57,954 nucleotides of DNA, from positions 1 to 57,954 of the forward strand of contig CAIXZH010000091.1 of assembly GCA_903923905.1 (NCBI GenBank), written 5' to 3'. Both the position numbers and the translations under genes were made by a program. Positions 34,088-44,050 of the stretch are shown here, one piece after another; positions within the stretch are counted from its first letter, which is position 1; each line of letters begins with the position of its first letter. Under the pieces are notes generated by a model, which saw only the letters and a program-made list of their open reading frames with translations, did no database searches and was not told where the DNA came from. Origin of the DNA: an uncultured Bacteroidia bacterium. GTDB lineage: Bacteria; Bacteroidota; Bacteroidia; Bacteroidales; Prolixibacteraceae.

Positions 34088-34961
34088 ATTGAGATTTAAT
34101 ATGCTGATGTTTATTAGTAAGCGAATCTGAAGTCTCACTTTTGGGGAGATTTGTAGAGGGGTCAAAAATGGAAGATTGATTCTGTACCATCATTTGGGAT
34201 ACGGTATTCTCACATTTTATCAGTTTCAATAAAACAGAACCAACGGCACTAATGTCCATCCGCACCAATATAGGTAAGCGCATTTTATCGTCAGTAAACC
34301 AAATGGTTAGATCATCCTGCGCTTTAAACATGCGTCCCACTTCAACTACCGGGCTAATTTTAAGACAACTAATTTTACCAAATTTGGTGCGAATGATCTC
34401 TTTCCCTCCGTATCTTAGACGAAAAGGAAATATTTCGTCGGCAAAATACATGTTCACAAAAACTACATCGCCTACATTCATCCTGGAAAAATCGACCCTT
34501 CTCAGGTAATAAAATGTGGAAGTCAGATCAAGAATCTTTTCAGGCACCTTGTGTATCCCAGATAATTGCGAATTTACCGTATTATTTTTCCGGTTGTAGG
34601 TAACTTCGTTATAAGTGGTGTAGTGTCCCTCTTTGATGTTTCGTACCTGTTTATAAGGAAAAGTGGTTTTTTTGTCAAACCAACTTTCGTACACATCTTT
34701 TACTCCATAAATTGCATTGGCTATACCTGTTGTTTGTCCAATCGCCTTGGCATGAAAGACTTCCTTATCATTATAAACCGCCTCGCTGAGTGAAAGGGTA
34801 GTAATCCCACCGACGATAAATCCATATTTTATCTGATAGGTGAGAGTTTCCCCATCTTTATATGCGGTTACAGGCTTAAGAGGTGGTGTAAATATATCCT
34901 GAGCATTGATGATTAAAGCCGCAAGCATAAAAAGGGTAAAAAAACTGATGTAAACTCTCAT
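34086..34961 (-). CDS. DUF3108 domain exported protein
   Basis: 291 residues with a signal peptide (MRVYISFFTLFMLAALIINA). The DUF3108 pattern appears as GETLTYQIKYGFIVGG near residue 38, DVYESWFDKKTTFPYKQVRN, and VEVGRMFKAQDDLTIWFTDD with LPILVRMDISAVGS. The function of the family is unknown; it is periplasmic or attached to the outer membrane and beta-rich. It follows a small lipoprotein gene by 47 bp and shares promoter P9. Confidence 0.87.
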   Translation of the reverse strand: MRVYISFFTLFMLAALIINAQDIFTPPLKPVTAYKDGETLTYQIKYGFIVGGITTLSLSEAVYNDKEVFHAKAIGQTTGIANAIYGVKDVYESWFDKKTTFPYKQVRNIKEGHYTTYNEVTYNRKNNTVNSQLSGIHKVPEKILDLTSTFYYLRRVDFSRMNVGDVVFVNMYFADEIFPFRLRYGGKEIIRTKFGKISCLKISPVVEVGRMFKAQDDLTIWFTDDKMRLPILVRMDISAVGSVLLKLIKCENTVSQMMVQNQSSIFDPSTNLPKSETSDSLTNKHQHIKSQ

Positions 34962-35008
34962 TTCCAGGGTAATAGGATAAACAACTGTACTAATTGTAAA
35001 ACTAAAGA

Positions 35009-35239
35009 TTAATCATGATGCTCATCTCTTTGGTGTTGATCACGTCTCGCCTTACGCCGCTCGTTACGGTCCCGCCGGCCATTATGGCTTTGCCCTTCAA
35101 TAAGAACAGCAGACCCGGAATAGCGTGGTGTACGAACAGTTGCAACACACGAAGAAAGGAGTGTTGATCCAAATAACATAAAGAGCACAAGGATTGTTGT
35201 CAACAATTTGCCTGATCCAAAAAATTTTAGTGTTTTCAT
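35009..35239 (-). CDS. Small lipoprotein with basic tail
   Basis: 76 residues. Signal MKTLKFFGSGKLLTTILVLF with lipobox TLLSSC, then a short mature chain ending in an R/D/H-rich tail (RRDRNERRKARRDQHQRDEH). No family is recognised. An overlapping frame (35002-35190) lacks a signal and is rejected. It is the first gene after P9, 39 bp from the -7 box. Confidence 0.75.
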   Translation of the reverse strand: MKTLKFFGSGKLLTTILVLFMLFGSTLLSSCVATVRTPRYSGSAVLIEGQSHNGRRDRNERRKARRDQHQRDEHHD

Positions 35240-35277
35240 TTTAAAGAAATTTGTTTGGTGACTGAATAATCACCAAA

Positions 35278-35343
35278 CAAAGGTGAATCCATAATGAGCT
35301 GAAAGTGTTATACAATTTCAGAAAAGGGTTGTAATATTCCCAC
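35278..35343 (-). promoter_or_regulatory. 66-bp regulon promoter P9, for small lipoprotein and DUF3108 gene
   Basis: Minus strand: GTGGGAAT, 1 nt, TTACAAC, 14 nt, GTATAAC (35307-35313), 21 nt, -7 box CACCTTTG (35278-35285). This is the most divergent copy, yet the spacing is unchanged. Confidence 0.82.
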
Positions 35344-35350
35344 ATTCGGC

Positions 35351-37873
35351 TCAGAATTTGACCTTTTTATAAAAAATCGTTTTTACGATTTCAGCAGTAA
35401 AAATATAAATCACCACAATTAGCATTATTAGTATACAGGTTGAAAGGCTGAGCGGGCTGAATCCAAAAACGGTTCCCAATGGAGTGTACGGAAAGATCAA
35501 GGTTATAACCGCTATCGATAATGTCGCAATTAACAGATATTTTCCAGGTTGGCTCCTGAAAAAAGGTTTCCGGCTCCGGATAACCAGCACGATGACTGAT
35601 GCTGAAATAACAGATTCTAAAAACCAGCCCGTTCTGAATTCCCCCTCCCGGGCATGAAGTACGAGTAAAAGCAGACCAAAAGTGAGATAATCAAATACTG
35701 AACTGACCAGTCCAAAAGTAATCATGAACTTACGGATAGCCTTGATATCCCACCGCCGGGGATAATTGATCATTTCATCATCAACATTATCGGTGGCAAT
35801 AGTCATTTCAGGGAAGTCGGTTAACAGGTTGGTGAGTAAGATCTGTTTCGGTAATAACGGAAGAAATGGTATAAACAGGGACAGTCCTGCCATACTAAAC
35901 ATATTTCCAAAATTGGCACTCGTAGCCATAAAAACATACTTCAGCGTATTGGCAAAAGTTGTTCTTCCTTCACGTACACCTTCAATCAGTACGCCAAGGT
36001 CCTTTTCAAGTAATACAATATCGGCAGCATCCTTTGCCACATCGGCAGCAGTATCTACAGAAATCCCAACATCAGCAGCATGAAGTGCCGAGGCATCGTT
36101 AATACCGTCTCCCATATATCCAACAACATTACCCGCCTTACGCATTGCAATGATAATACGTTCCTTCTGATTAGGCTCTATTTCAGCAAAAACATCAACC
36201 GATCCTACCTGCCGGAGTAGGGCGGTATCGCTCATTTGATGAAGTTGCGGTCCGGTCAGAATTTTATTATTTGATAAGGCCATTTTTTTGCTCAGGCTGG
36301 CTGCCACAAGATGATTATCACCGGTAATAATCTTGAGTGAAACACCTAATTTCTTCAGACTGGCAATGGTTTCAGCGATATTTGGCTTCGGTGGGTCAAA
36401 AAGGGTGAGAAAACCTAAAAAGGTCATATCCATCTCCTCCTCTTTTTTTAGGGGTGATCCGGGTGTCAGCTTCTTATAAGCAATACCCAAAGTGCGAAAG
36501 CCATCATTGCTGAACGATAAAAAATGTTTCTTAATCTGATTCAGCATGGATGCAATCTCGACTACATTGCCATCCTTATTTTCAACAGATGAACATACCT
36601 CCAGAATATTAGACAGGGCGCCTTTAGTGACCATCAGTTGGTCATCGCCGTGAATAACTGATACACTCAATCGTTTCCTTATAAAATCATAGGGAATTTC
36701 ATCGTGTTTCTTAAATTCCTTCAGGTCAATCTTTTTAAAGTTCAGGATAGCCTCATCAATAGGATTTGTAAAGCCTGTTTCATAAAAAGCATTGAGATAA
36801 GCATATAGAAATATTTTTTCACTCGAGCTACCCTCCACATTGAGCGCGGATTCTACCTTTACAGTTCCTTCGGTAAGTGTCCCGGTTTTATCAGAACAGA
36901 TTATGTTCATACTGCCAAAGTTTTCGATAGAGGCAAGCCTTTTCACAATAACCTTCTTTTCTGCCATTTTTTTTGCGCCATGAGCCAGGTTTATACTAAT
37001 GATAGCCGGTAAAAGCTGGGGAGTCAAACCCACAGCAAGAGCCAGCGAAAAAAGAAAAGCTTCCAGAACAGGCCTCTGCAAATAAACGTTGATTGCAAAA
37101 ATAAGAACTACTAACACCAATGTAACCTCTCCTAAAAAATATCCGAACCTACGGATACCACGTTCAAATTCGGTTTCCGGAGCTCTGATTCTAAGTCGCT
37201 CAGAAACTTTTCCAAATTCAGTCTCTTTGCCGGTACGGGTGATCAGAACTTTGGCATTACCACTTACGATATGCGTTCCCATCCAAACAGCATTAGTCCG
37301 TTGTGAAAGGGGTGTTTCGGCAGGTAATACCGAGACCGCTTTTTCAACCGGAAATGTCTCCCCGGTAAGCATGGCCTCGTCAACAAAAAGATCCTTTGAT
37401 TCAAGAATCAGACAGTCTCCCGGAACAATGTCTCCGGCATTCAAAATAGCAATGTCTCCCGGGACGATATCCTCAATGAATATTTCCTGTTGTTTCCCAT
37501 CGCGAATAACAGTAGCTTTAATTTGCACAAGGGCAAGTAATTTCGCAACTGCATTGGATGCACTGTATTCCTGCCAGAACCCAAGGAGTCCGCTTAGAAC
37601 AACAATGGTAAGTATGATTGAAGCATCTGCGATGTTATGCAAAAACAATGACAAGCCGGTAGCTGCCAAAAGAATGAGTATAATAGGACTTTTAAACTGA
37701 GCGATGAGAAGCGTAAAGGTATCCGATCGCTTTTGAGGTTTCAACCGGTTAGGTCCATAACTGATAAGCCGTTTCCTGGCTTCCTTACCGGTTATTCCAT
37801 TGACCGTTACCTGAAGGCTTCTTAGTAAATCTGCTGTAGGGAGGCTCCAAAATGAGAGTGGGTTTTGTTCCAT
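35351..37873 (-). CDS. mgtA: Magnesium-translocating P-type ATPase (MgtA type)
   Basis: 840 residues, close to usual P3B ATPases. The N-terminal cation-ATPase domain begins SLPTADLLRSLQ. Phosphorylation site DKTGTLT is at about residue 330; GDGINDASALHAADVGIS is the hinge motif. About ten membrane helices; the C-terminus has the MgtA-like TNLLTDFPEMTIATD segment. It imports Mg2+ into the cytoplasm. It starts 83 bp after the GH100-like gene. No 66-bp promoter lies upstream of it, and I saw no obvious Mg-responsive leader. Confidence 0.93.
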   Translation of the reverse strand: MEQNPLSFWSLPTADLLRSLQVTVNGITGKEARKRLISYGPNRLKPQKRSDTFTLLIAQFKSPIILILLAATGLSLFLHNIADASIILTIVVLSGLLGFWQEYSASNAVAKLLALVQIKATVIRDGKQQEIFIEDIVPGDIAILNAGDIVPGDCLILESKDLFVDEAMLTGETFPVEKAVSVLPAETPLSQRTNAVWMGTHIVSGNAKVLITRTGKETEFGKVSERLRIRAPETEFERGIRRFGYFLGEVTLVLVVLIFAINVYLQRPVLEAFLFSLALAVGLTPQLLPAIISINLAHGAKKMAEKKVIVKRLASIENFGSMNIICSDKTGTLTEGTVKVESALNVEGSSSEKIFLYAYLNAFYETGFTNPIDEAILNFKKIDLKEFKKHDEIPYDFIRKRLSVSVIHGDDQLMVTKGALSNILEVCSSVENKDGNVVEIASMLNQIKKHFLSFSNDGFRTLGIAYKKLTPGSPLKKEEEMDMTFLGFLTLFDPPKPNIAETIASLKKLGVSLKIITGDNHLVAASLSKKMALSNNKILTGPQLHQMSDTALLRQVGSVDVFAEIEPNQKERIIIAMRKAGNVVGYMGDGINDASALHAADVGISVDTAADVAKDAADIVLLEKDLGVLIEGVREGRTTFANTLKYVFMATSANFGNMFSMAGLSLFIPFLPLLPKQILLTNLLTDFPEMTIATDNVDDEMINYPRRWDIKAIRKFMITFGLVSSVFDYLTFGLLLLVLHAREGEFRTGWFLESVISASVIVLVIRSRKPFFRSQPGKYLLIATLSIAVITLIFPYTPLGTVFGFSPLSLSTCILIMLIVVIYIFTAEIVKTIFYKKVKF

Positions 37874-37956
37874 TGCCTATTTTTATAAAACCATATATAG
37901 TCATTCAAAAATTCCAATTTTTCGTATTTTTTGACCTTAAAGATATTATTCTTTTA

Positions 37957-39159
37957 TTACTTTGATTTTTGTTTCTCCTGACAACCTCTTATTTCATCAA
38001 AAAATGGCGTACTTTTTTCTTCAACACATTTGACTGCATAAAGATAAAGGGCAGCACTCCAGGTTTGCCACTCCTGCCCCATAGGTTTACCGTCCTGGGC
38101 TTTAATCCATTCATTAAATCCAAAATCGACATTTCTTGTATTGGTGATTTTAATACAGTGGGTAAGTGTCATTAATTTTTCTTCGGCAAGGGTATATTTT
38201 TGGGCTGCGACTAAAGCAGCTACATAAAATCCATCTATAAATGGCCATAAACCTCCATTATGGTATTCGCCGGGATTATTAAAGGTACTATATCTTGGAA
38301 GCCAGTCGGGATCTGTTGGTTGTATAAACGGAAAGAAGTTGGGTGGAAGGTCTACTGCCAATTCTCCTCTTTTTTGCATTTCATCACACTCCTCTTCAAT
38401 CCACGAAATCATCTCCTCTGCCCGCGAAGGTGAAGCTATACCGGAAAGAATGGCAAGTGAGTTACCAAGCAGATCGAATCGTTGGCTGCTATAAATTTTA
38501 TAAGACCAAAATGCATAGTACGGTTTGTGTTTCACAACGAGACCTTCAGGTACATGGTGGTGATTTGAATCAACGGTGATCGTGAACCGGCTCATTTCCT
38601 GACGCACCCTGACTGCCCTTTCAGGTCTGTCCAGAATGCGTAAATAACTATAAACAAGAGTATTTACAAACAATCCATAGCCGGTCATCCATTGTTCGTC
38701 CCGCCAGTCACTTGTGGGTTGCTGGGCTACCAGGTACCGATCTGACGGACTCTGATACTCCATCCAGGTCAGGGATTTTTCTACTGCATCGTGAAGGAAG
38801 TCCGCTTCACCGGTCACTTTTCTGAAAATTCCAACACCTAATAAAAACAGAGGTGTGGAATCACTTGCTCCGCGATCATCCATGTTATGGACGAGTGATG
38901 GGATATGTCCACGTTCTGTCTGATTTTTGGCCAGTGTTTCGAGGACTTTTCGAATACTCTCCAAAAGTTGCTTATTTCCTGAAACAGCAATGCCGAAAAT
39001 GGAAAACATCAAATCTCTTGTATATGGTTCCGGATAACCCCATCCTGCAGTTCGGGGAAGACCATGAAATGGACCATGTGAATTATGCAGCAGTACTTCA
39101 AGTGCAGCCTTTTTTGCTGCTTCTATCTCTTTCAGGTCAGAATCCTTTATGATGTTCAT
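37957..39159 (-). CDS. GH100-like (alpha/alpha)6-barrel glycoside hydrolase
   Basis: 400 residues, no signal peptide. PYTRDLMFSIFGIAVSGNK, DWRDEQWMTGYGLFVNTLVY, NNPGEYHNGGLWPFIDGF and FGFNEWIKA are typical of the six-hairpin glycosidases including neutral invertases (GH100) and amylo-alpha-1,6-glucosidase-like proteins. The candidate acid residues are the Asp in DWRDEQW and the Glu in FNEW. The substrate is not clear; the neighbours (two GT4 enzymes, a PIG-L deacetylase) suggest turnover of a glycan or a sugar compatible solute. It is cytoplasmic and is the last gene of this group before mgtA. Confidence 0.78.
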   Translation of the reverse strand: MNIIKDSDLKEIEAAKKAALEVLLHNSHGPFHGLPRTAGWGYPEPYTRDLMFSIFGIAVSGNKQLLESIRKVLETLAKNQTERGHIPSLVHNMDDRGASDSTPLFLLGVGIFRKVTGEADFLHDAVEKSLTWMEYQSPSDRYLVAQQPTSDWRDEQWMTGYGLFVNTLVYSYLRILDRPERAVRVRQEMSRFTITVDSNHHHVPEGLVVKHKPYYAFWSYKIYSSQRFDLLGNSLAILSGIASPSRAEEMISWIEEECDEMQKRGELAVDLPPNFFPFIQPTDPDWLPRYSTFNNPGEYHNGGLWPFIDGFYVAALVAAQKYTLAEEKLMTLTHCIKITNTRNVDFGFNEWIKAQDGKPMGQEWQTWSAALYLYAVKCVEEKSTPFFDEIRGCQEKQKSK

Positions 39160-39273
39160 GTGTTAATTTGCCAATAGACTAATGAGTTGATAAATAAAAA
39201 AGTTGCAATAAATAGGTTTGACAATATAATGTCATACTGAATTATCGTATTAGCACATTATCCAATTGGTAAA

Positions 39274-40416
39274 TCAGTTTATTCCCAACTTATCACTTAT
39301 TATCTGAACAAAACGTTTGGCAACAACACGATAATCAAAATTTGCCACCACTCTTTCTCTACCTGCCTTGCCCATTCTCTCACGCATGTGAGCATCATTC
39401 ATAAGTTCCAGTAAATATTTGGCAATATCCTGAACATTGGCACGATAATCGACAGTCCTTGGGATACTAAAAACAACTTTATGATGATCTTCAAAACCTG
39501 ATTCGGTTCCTAAAATTACCTCATTTACAACAATTTTCCGTGCCACCTCCGCAAGGAGTGCCGTTTCTCCATGTATCAATGTATCCAGCATACCCATTGC
39601 TTTAACACTTATTACCGGTTTCCCGCATGCTCCTGCCTCAACCTGCGGCATTCCAAACCCTTCTAACCGGGAAGGAGCAGCATAAATATCGCAGGCTCCA
39701 ATCAGATATGGCATGAAAGCCCGTGAAATTGTGTTGGTTGCATAGATCACATTTTTATCAATACCCAGATCTGTTGCCATTTGCAAATCTGCCAGATTCT
39801 GAAGTTTGGTCCGCGGCTGAGGCCAAACTTTGCAGACATATTTCCATTTGGGTGCTTGTTTATTAATGATGGCAAGCGCCTGCATAACCTCCTGTGCCCC
39901 TTTTGAAGCGGCATCTCCTCCGACAGTGAGTATCATCAATTTATCCGGCGATATTCCCAATGCTTTACGTACTGCCAGAATCCTTGGATCATCCTTGCTG
40001 TAAGGAATAAAAGAATCCGTATCACAACCCACCGGTAGCACCACTATTTTATCACCAGAAATCCCATCACGGACATACATCTCCTTAACCCAGTTTGAGG
40101 TCACCAAAATTAGTGGAAGAGCATTTAATACTTCCTGATAATTAGCAATATAACCATCCGCAACCAACCAGGGTACGGGTTGAATTCCAAATCGTTGAGG
40201 ATGAAGCACAAGGTTTGGTGTATACCCCCAATAACCCACGCCGACCGCTATATCCGGTTTAAACCATCGGTAATACCATTCTTTCTCCTGTGCTGATTCA
40301 AAATGAACCGCATGGGCATCGATGCCCATTTCGAGGAGTCCTTTATACAAAAGATCACCCTGTGTTGCAAGCCCTCCCGGTGAAGGTGGGTAATCGTACA
40401 TCACCAATACTTTCAT
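39274..40416 (-). CDS. Glycosyltransferase family 4
   Basis: 380 residues. GT-B fold: the N-terminal domain begins MKVLVMYDYPPSPGGLATQG, and the C-terminal nucleotide-binding half has ILTVGGDAASKGAQEVM, ATNTISRAFMPYLIGACDIYAAPS and the EX7E-type motif in RLEGFGMPQVEAGACGKPVI. It is a retaining transferase using a nucleotide sugar; acceptor unknown. A PIG-L deacetylase gene ends 5 bp before its start, a pairing found in routes that glycosylate and then deacetylate a GlcNAc conjugate, as in low-molecular-weight thiol synthesis. That parallel is suggestive only. Confidence 0.88.
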   Translation of the reverse strand: MKVLVMYDYPPSPGGLATQGDLLYKGLLEMGIDAHAVHFESAQEKEWYYRWFKPDIAVGVGYWGYTPNLVLHPQRFGIQPVPWLVADGYIANYQEVLNALPLILVTSNWVKEMYVRDGISGDKIVVLPVGCDTDSFIPYSKDDPRILAVRKALGISPDKLMILTVGGDAASKGAQEVMQALAIINKQAPKWKYVCKVWPQPRTKLQNLADLQMATDLGIDKNVIYATNTISRAFMPYLIGACDIYAAPSRLEGFGMPQVEAGACGKPVISVKAMGMLDTLIHGETALLAEVARKIVVNEVILGTESGFEDHHKVVFSIPRTVDYRANVQDIAKYLLELMNDAHMRERMGKAGRERVVANFDYRVVAKRFVQIISDKLGIN

Positions 40417-40421
40417 AATAA

Positions 40422-41060
40422 CTATTTTTTAGATTGTTTAAGCCATAAACCGGCTTTTTCAAGATCAGTGAATTGCCAGAATGCCTCAGTTTTTGGGGTT
40501 GTTTCTGCTTCCCAGCTTTTTTTACCGAAGCCGTATATATCTCTGATAATGCTGTATTTTAATAACCAAATTCCTTTTGTGAGAAACTGAAGGATTGTAG
40601 CATCCCGCTTAACCCTTGGATAATATTTTTTGCAACCATCCTCATAGGCAAAGGTCCATAACTCAGAGGTAACTATTTTGTTCCCTTTCCAAAGGTTTAA
40701 TATTGCCTTACCAACTTCCTCATGTCTTAAATGACGGGTGTATTCACCTGAAAGATCGTGGGTAATGATCAGATCGTAATTTGTTGGGGGCAACAGTTGA
40801 ATTATCTCCTCTTCAACCTCATTACCTTTGAGCGGGAATTGGTCAGGACCGTCATCCATATCCCCCATTACCCCTTTTGACTTCAGTATCTTTAATGCTT
40901 TGTAAAACCTGGCCGAACGATCCGGATCGGTTAACCTGCTAAGACATACAATGAAACAATTCCATTCCGGATGACACAATATTGTTCCCCCTGCCCATAA
41001 AGTTTCATCATCCGGATGAGCAACAATCAGGGCAACTCTCATTGGCTTTTCATGTTTCAT
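40422..41060 (-). CDS. PIG-L family N-deacetylase
   Basis: 212 residues from MKHEKPMRVALIVAHPDDET. A longer frame to 41222 would overlap the next gene and lacks PIG-L similarity, so ATG 41060 is chosen. Zinc motif AHPDDE is near residue 14, and the second ligand region is HLRHEEVG (HxxH) around residue 119. Members remove an N-acetyl group from GlcNAc conjugates (MshB, BshB, PIG-L) in a zinc-dependent reaction. It lies 5 bp before the GT4 gene (39274-40416), which suggests the two enzymes work on one product. Confidence 0.88.
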   Translation of the reverse strand: MKHEKPMRVALIVAHPDDETLWAGGTILCHPEWNCFIVCLSRLTDPDRSARFYKALKILKSKGVMGDMDDGPDQFPLKGNEVEEEIIQLLPPTNYDLIITHDLSGEYTRHLRHEEVGKAILNLWKGNKIVTSELWTFAYEDGCKKYYPRVKRDATILQFLTKGIWLLKYSIIRDIYGFGKKSWEAETTPKTEAFWQFTDLEKAGLWLKQSKK

Positions 41061-41100
41061 CGTTAAACAATTTGTTTTTAAAAGCTGAATAATTGTTACC

Positions 41101-41529
41101 CTAAATGAAGGAAAACATTCTATTTTGAACGATTTTCGGTTCTGTCCCTGAACTGTAAAAATTAGCTCTGATAAACTTTGTCCTTTCAATTTCATCCATT
41201 TGAACAGCGTGCTTAATTGCAAGATTTATTTTATCGAAAAGATGATTATAAATCAGTAAGTTAAATAATTCATTTTTGGATTCAGTTGGGCCAAACAAAA
41301 CGACACTTTCATAATCCAGAATTAAATCACTTAGTTTTTGATAATATTCTGAGCGCTGTTCCTGCGATATATCCGATACTGACTCTTTATCCGGATATAA
41401 ACTCTGTCCATCAGGAGGAGGAATAAGATTGGATTCAACCGTATTTGTCACAATTGTATCATTTTCAAATCCCATGACATGAGCGATTGAATGATCCATC
41501 CAGATTCCCAGATATTTTGTTGATTTCAT
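41101..41529 (-). CDS. eRF1-like / translational-machinery-like protein
   Basis: 142 residues. YLGIWMDHSIAHVMGF near the start, YYQKLSDLILDYESVVLFGP and TESKNELFNLL in the second half resemble small bacterial proteins related to the central domain of eRF1 (baeRF-like), which have an opening GIWxDH strand and a GPxExKxEL motif. The sequence is short and I cannot test the assignment. It stands 74 bp after the large GT gene and 40 bp before the PIG-L gene on the same strand. Confidence 0.5.
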   Translation of the reverse strand: MKSTKYLGIWMDHSIAHVMGFENDTIVTNTVESNLIPPPDGQSLYPDKESVSDISQEQRSEYYQKLSDLILDYESVVLFGPTESKNELFNLLIYNHLFDKINLAIKHAVQMDEIERTKFIRANFYSSGTEPKIVQNRMFSFI

Positions 41530-41603
41530 TTTAATAAAATTATATTTAATTGATTATCTGTATTATAATATGATTTTGCAAAGGCTCCCTATGCAGAATA
41601 TTT

Positions 41604-43943
41604 TTAATTTTTGAACTTTTCAATGGTCAACCTTGCCATGAGGTAACTAATCGTAGATTCAGCACCCTGATTCAAGTTAACATGAGTATCCTCCAAACCG
41701 TCGTAACAACCTCCGGTACAGGGGTTATACACAATTTGGTGCAAACGGTTATTGCCTAAAAACCAGTTGAATGCAATTTCCATTTTTTTGCGGTAATCTT
41801 CATCTGCAAAAGCATCATAAAATTTGCTTAATGTCATAATCGTATAAGCGACATCAATAGGTTGTTCGCCAAATTGTCCTGCTTCCTCTCCCCTTAATAA
41901 CCATTTCGTGTTTGAGATTACTTCTATCCCGTTTTCATTAAAAGTATGCAGCAACAGAAATTTAAATGATGAGATAGCGATCTCTTTATAAACCGGATCG
42001 CCGGTCAACAACCATGAATACAACATGGCTTCAGGCATAATACTGTTGGCATAGGTGAGATAACCCTCAAACCATTCCCATTCTTTGGTTGATTCATGTT
42101 TATACATTTGGACCAGGCGATTAGCCAGGGTTTTTATCAGGTGTAAATTCTCATTTGACTTTATTGTATGGTAATAGTAGTATAATCCTTTTATTGCAAA
42201 AGACATAGCTCTGGGAGAGTGCACTTTACCAAATGAATGCAAAGATTTTTCAAGCATTCTGTCGGCCTCCAGAATAATCTTCGTAGGTAACAGATCGATT
42301 AATGATATTAAATATCCTAAGGCCCAGATAGCTCGTCCATTAGCATCGTCTAAATTGACAATTCTGTTTTGGTCTGTAAAATTGTTGTCTTGATCAACGT
42401 AGTTTAAAAAGTTCCCCCCTGGTTGCTGGCAAAAACCAATAAAACTGAGATATTTTTGGATATAATAGAGGCTCTTTTCATCGCCGGTAAGCCTGAAATT
42501 CATGCAACAGGCAACTAATGCCCTGGCATTGTCGTCCAATGTGTATCCGGAAGTCAAATCTGGTTGATTGATCTTAGCAAATTGGATAATTCCGGTATCA
42601 GTAGTCATTTGGTTCAGATGGTCCACATTGATGACGGGAAGATTATAGTGTACAGCTTTTTTATCACCTGTAATTTTTCCAAACAACATGGCATGTAAAA
42701 CTGCAGAATTCTCCCAGGCGGTGGATACAATTTTTTGGAGGACGTTAACGCTGATATTCTTCCTTAAAAGATCATTACTTAGTAAGCGGATAACACTTCT
42801 TGCCAATTGGCCTGAGTCACGAAAATCAAAGATTATTCCGGTATCCGGTGTCAATAATTCCTTAGCATGAGGAATTGGTGTGGAAATAATGGGGCAGCCA
42901 CAACTCATTGCATAGGCAAACGTGCCACTTACAGCCTGGTTCGGATCATTGGATGTAAACAGATAAATATCTGTAAGCTGCAAATATTCAAGTAACTCCG
43001 GCAAAGGCAAAAATTTATTGATAAACCTCACATGATCCTGAAGCGCATAATCCTTCACTTTCTTCTCAAGCATTTCACGGTACTTTTCCCCTTCGTTCTT
43101 GACAACTTCAGGATGCGTCTTGCCTAATATCAGAAACATGACTTCCGGACATTGTTTAATAATGAATGGTAACGCTTCCAAGGTTGTTTCAATACTTTTC
43201 CCGGCACTTAATAAACCAAATGTAGCCAGCACTTTCCGATCTTTAAGATCGTATTTTAACTTTAAAAAATTCTCATTCAAATGTGAGACTAAATGGGTTC
43301 CATGAGCAATAACCGATATCTTCCTCTTTGGCACATCATATTCTTTGGTCAGGATATCTGCTGATGTATTGGTCATTACAATAATTGATGTACTTATTGT
43401 GGCAATTGCTTTAATTTGGCATTTAAGTTCCTGATCAGGATGAGGAAGAACCGTATGAAAAACTAAAACAACTGGTTTTGAAAGTTCGTATAAAAATTGT
43501 AAAAATGCACGTTCCTGTTTTTTATAAAATCCAAACTCGTGTTGAATCAGGACAACTTTAATTTTGTTGTTGTCATTTATTTTAAGTGCCAGTTTTTCAT
43601 ATTCAGATGCAATTGAGGTTCTAAGGACATATTTTACTTCTGACGGATAGGAATGAATTTCATCCCCCGATTCCAATGCACATACTTTTATGGAAAAAGA
43701 GTCACTAAATTTATTATTGATTGACTTTATTAAATCCTGAGAATAGGTTGCAATCCCACATTCCCGCGGTGGATATGAAGTAATAACCAGTATTTCAGCT
43801 AATTCACAAGTAGATTCCTGAACTGGGTTTTGTTTAGCCATTCTTGAAATCTCTTCAGGATATACTGTTCTGGTCGTGTTAAATAACTCTTCATATTGGC
43901 TTTCACCGTCAATAAAAAAATCAGCAATCATTCTATTTTTCAT
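41604..43943 (-). CDS. GT4 glycosyltransferase fused to a C-terminal helical-barrel domain
   Basis: 779 residues. Residues about 50-415 form a GT4 GT-B fold (ILVITSYPPRECGIATYSQD, VLATFGLLSAGKSIETTLE, NDPNQAVSGTFAYAMSCGCP). Residues about 430-779 are a second domain resembling a six-hairpin (alpha/alpha) barrel: LDDNARALVACCMNFRL, NLDDANGRAIWALGYLI and TGGCYDGLEDTHVNLNQGAE. Such fusions occur in bacterial mannosyl/glucosyl transfer clusters with GH130 enzymes; the barrel's activity is not known. This is the first gene of the glycan operon on the minus strand. Confidence 0.82.
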   Translation of the reverse strand: MKNRMIADFFIDGESQYEELFNTTRTVYPEEISRMAKQNPVQESTCELAEILVITSYPPRECGIATYSQDLIKSINNKFSDSFSIKVCALESGDEIHSYPSEVKYVLRTSIASEYEKLALKINDNNKIKVVLIQHEFGFYKKQERAFLQFLYELSKPVVLVFHTVLPHPDQELKCQIKAIATISTSIIVMTNTSADILTKEYDVPKRKISVIAHGTHLVSHLNENFLKLKYDLKDRKVLATFGLLSAGKSIETTLEALPFIIKQCPEVMFLILGKTHPEVVKNEGEKYREMLEKKVKDYALQDHVRFINKFLPLPELLEYLQLTDIYLFTSNDPNQAVSGTFAYAMSCGCPIISTPIPHAKELLTPDTGIIFDFRDSGQLARSVIRLLSNDLLRKNISVNVLQKIVSTAWENSAVLHAMLFGKITGDKKAVHYNLPVINVDHLNQMTTDTGIIQFAKINQPDLTSGYTLDDNARALVACCMNFRLTGDEKSLYYIQKYLSFIGFCQQPGGNFLNYVDQDNNFTDQNRIVNLDDANGRAIWALGYLISLIDLLPTKIILEADRMLEKSLHSFGKVHSPRAMSFAIKGLYYYYHTIKSNENLHLIKTLANRLVQMYKHESTKEWEWFEGYLTYANSIMPEAMLYSWLLTGDPVYKEIAISSFKFLLLHTFNENGIEVISNTKWLLRGEEAGQFGEQPIDVAYTIMTLSKFYDAFADEDYRKKMEIAFNWFLGNNRLHQIVYNPCTGGCYDGLEDTHVNLNQGAESTISYLMARLTIEKFKN

Positions 43944-44050
43944 CTTTTGAAGTATTAAATTTGAATTTTAATTATTTTATTTTCCTGATTTCCAGGGAAC
44001 AGATAATCTGCCAGGGTTTCCAGAAGATCCAGGATGCAGTGTTTTCCCAA

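Noticed and set aside
35002-35190. Alternative frame over the small lipoprotein gene
   Set aside because: The competing frame has a clean lipoprotein signal and the regulon promoter at the usual distance.
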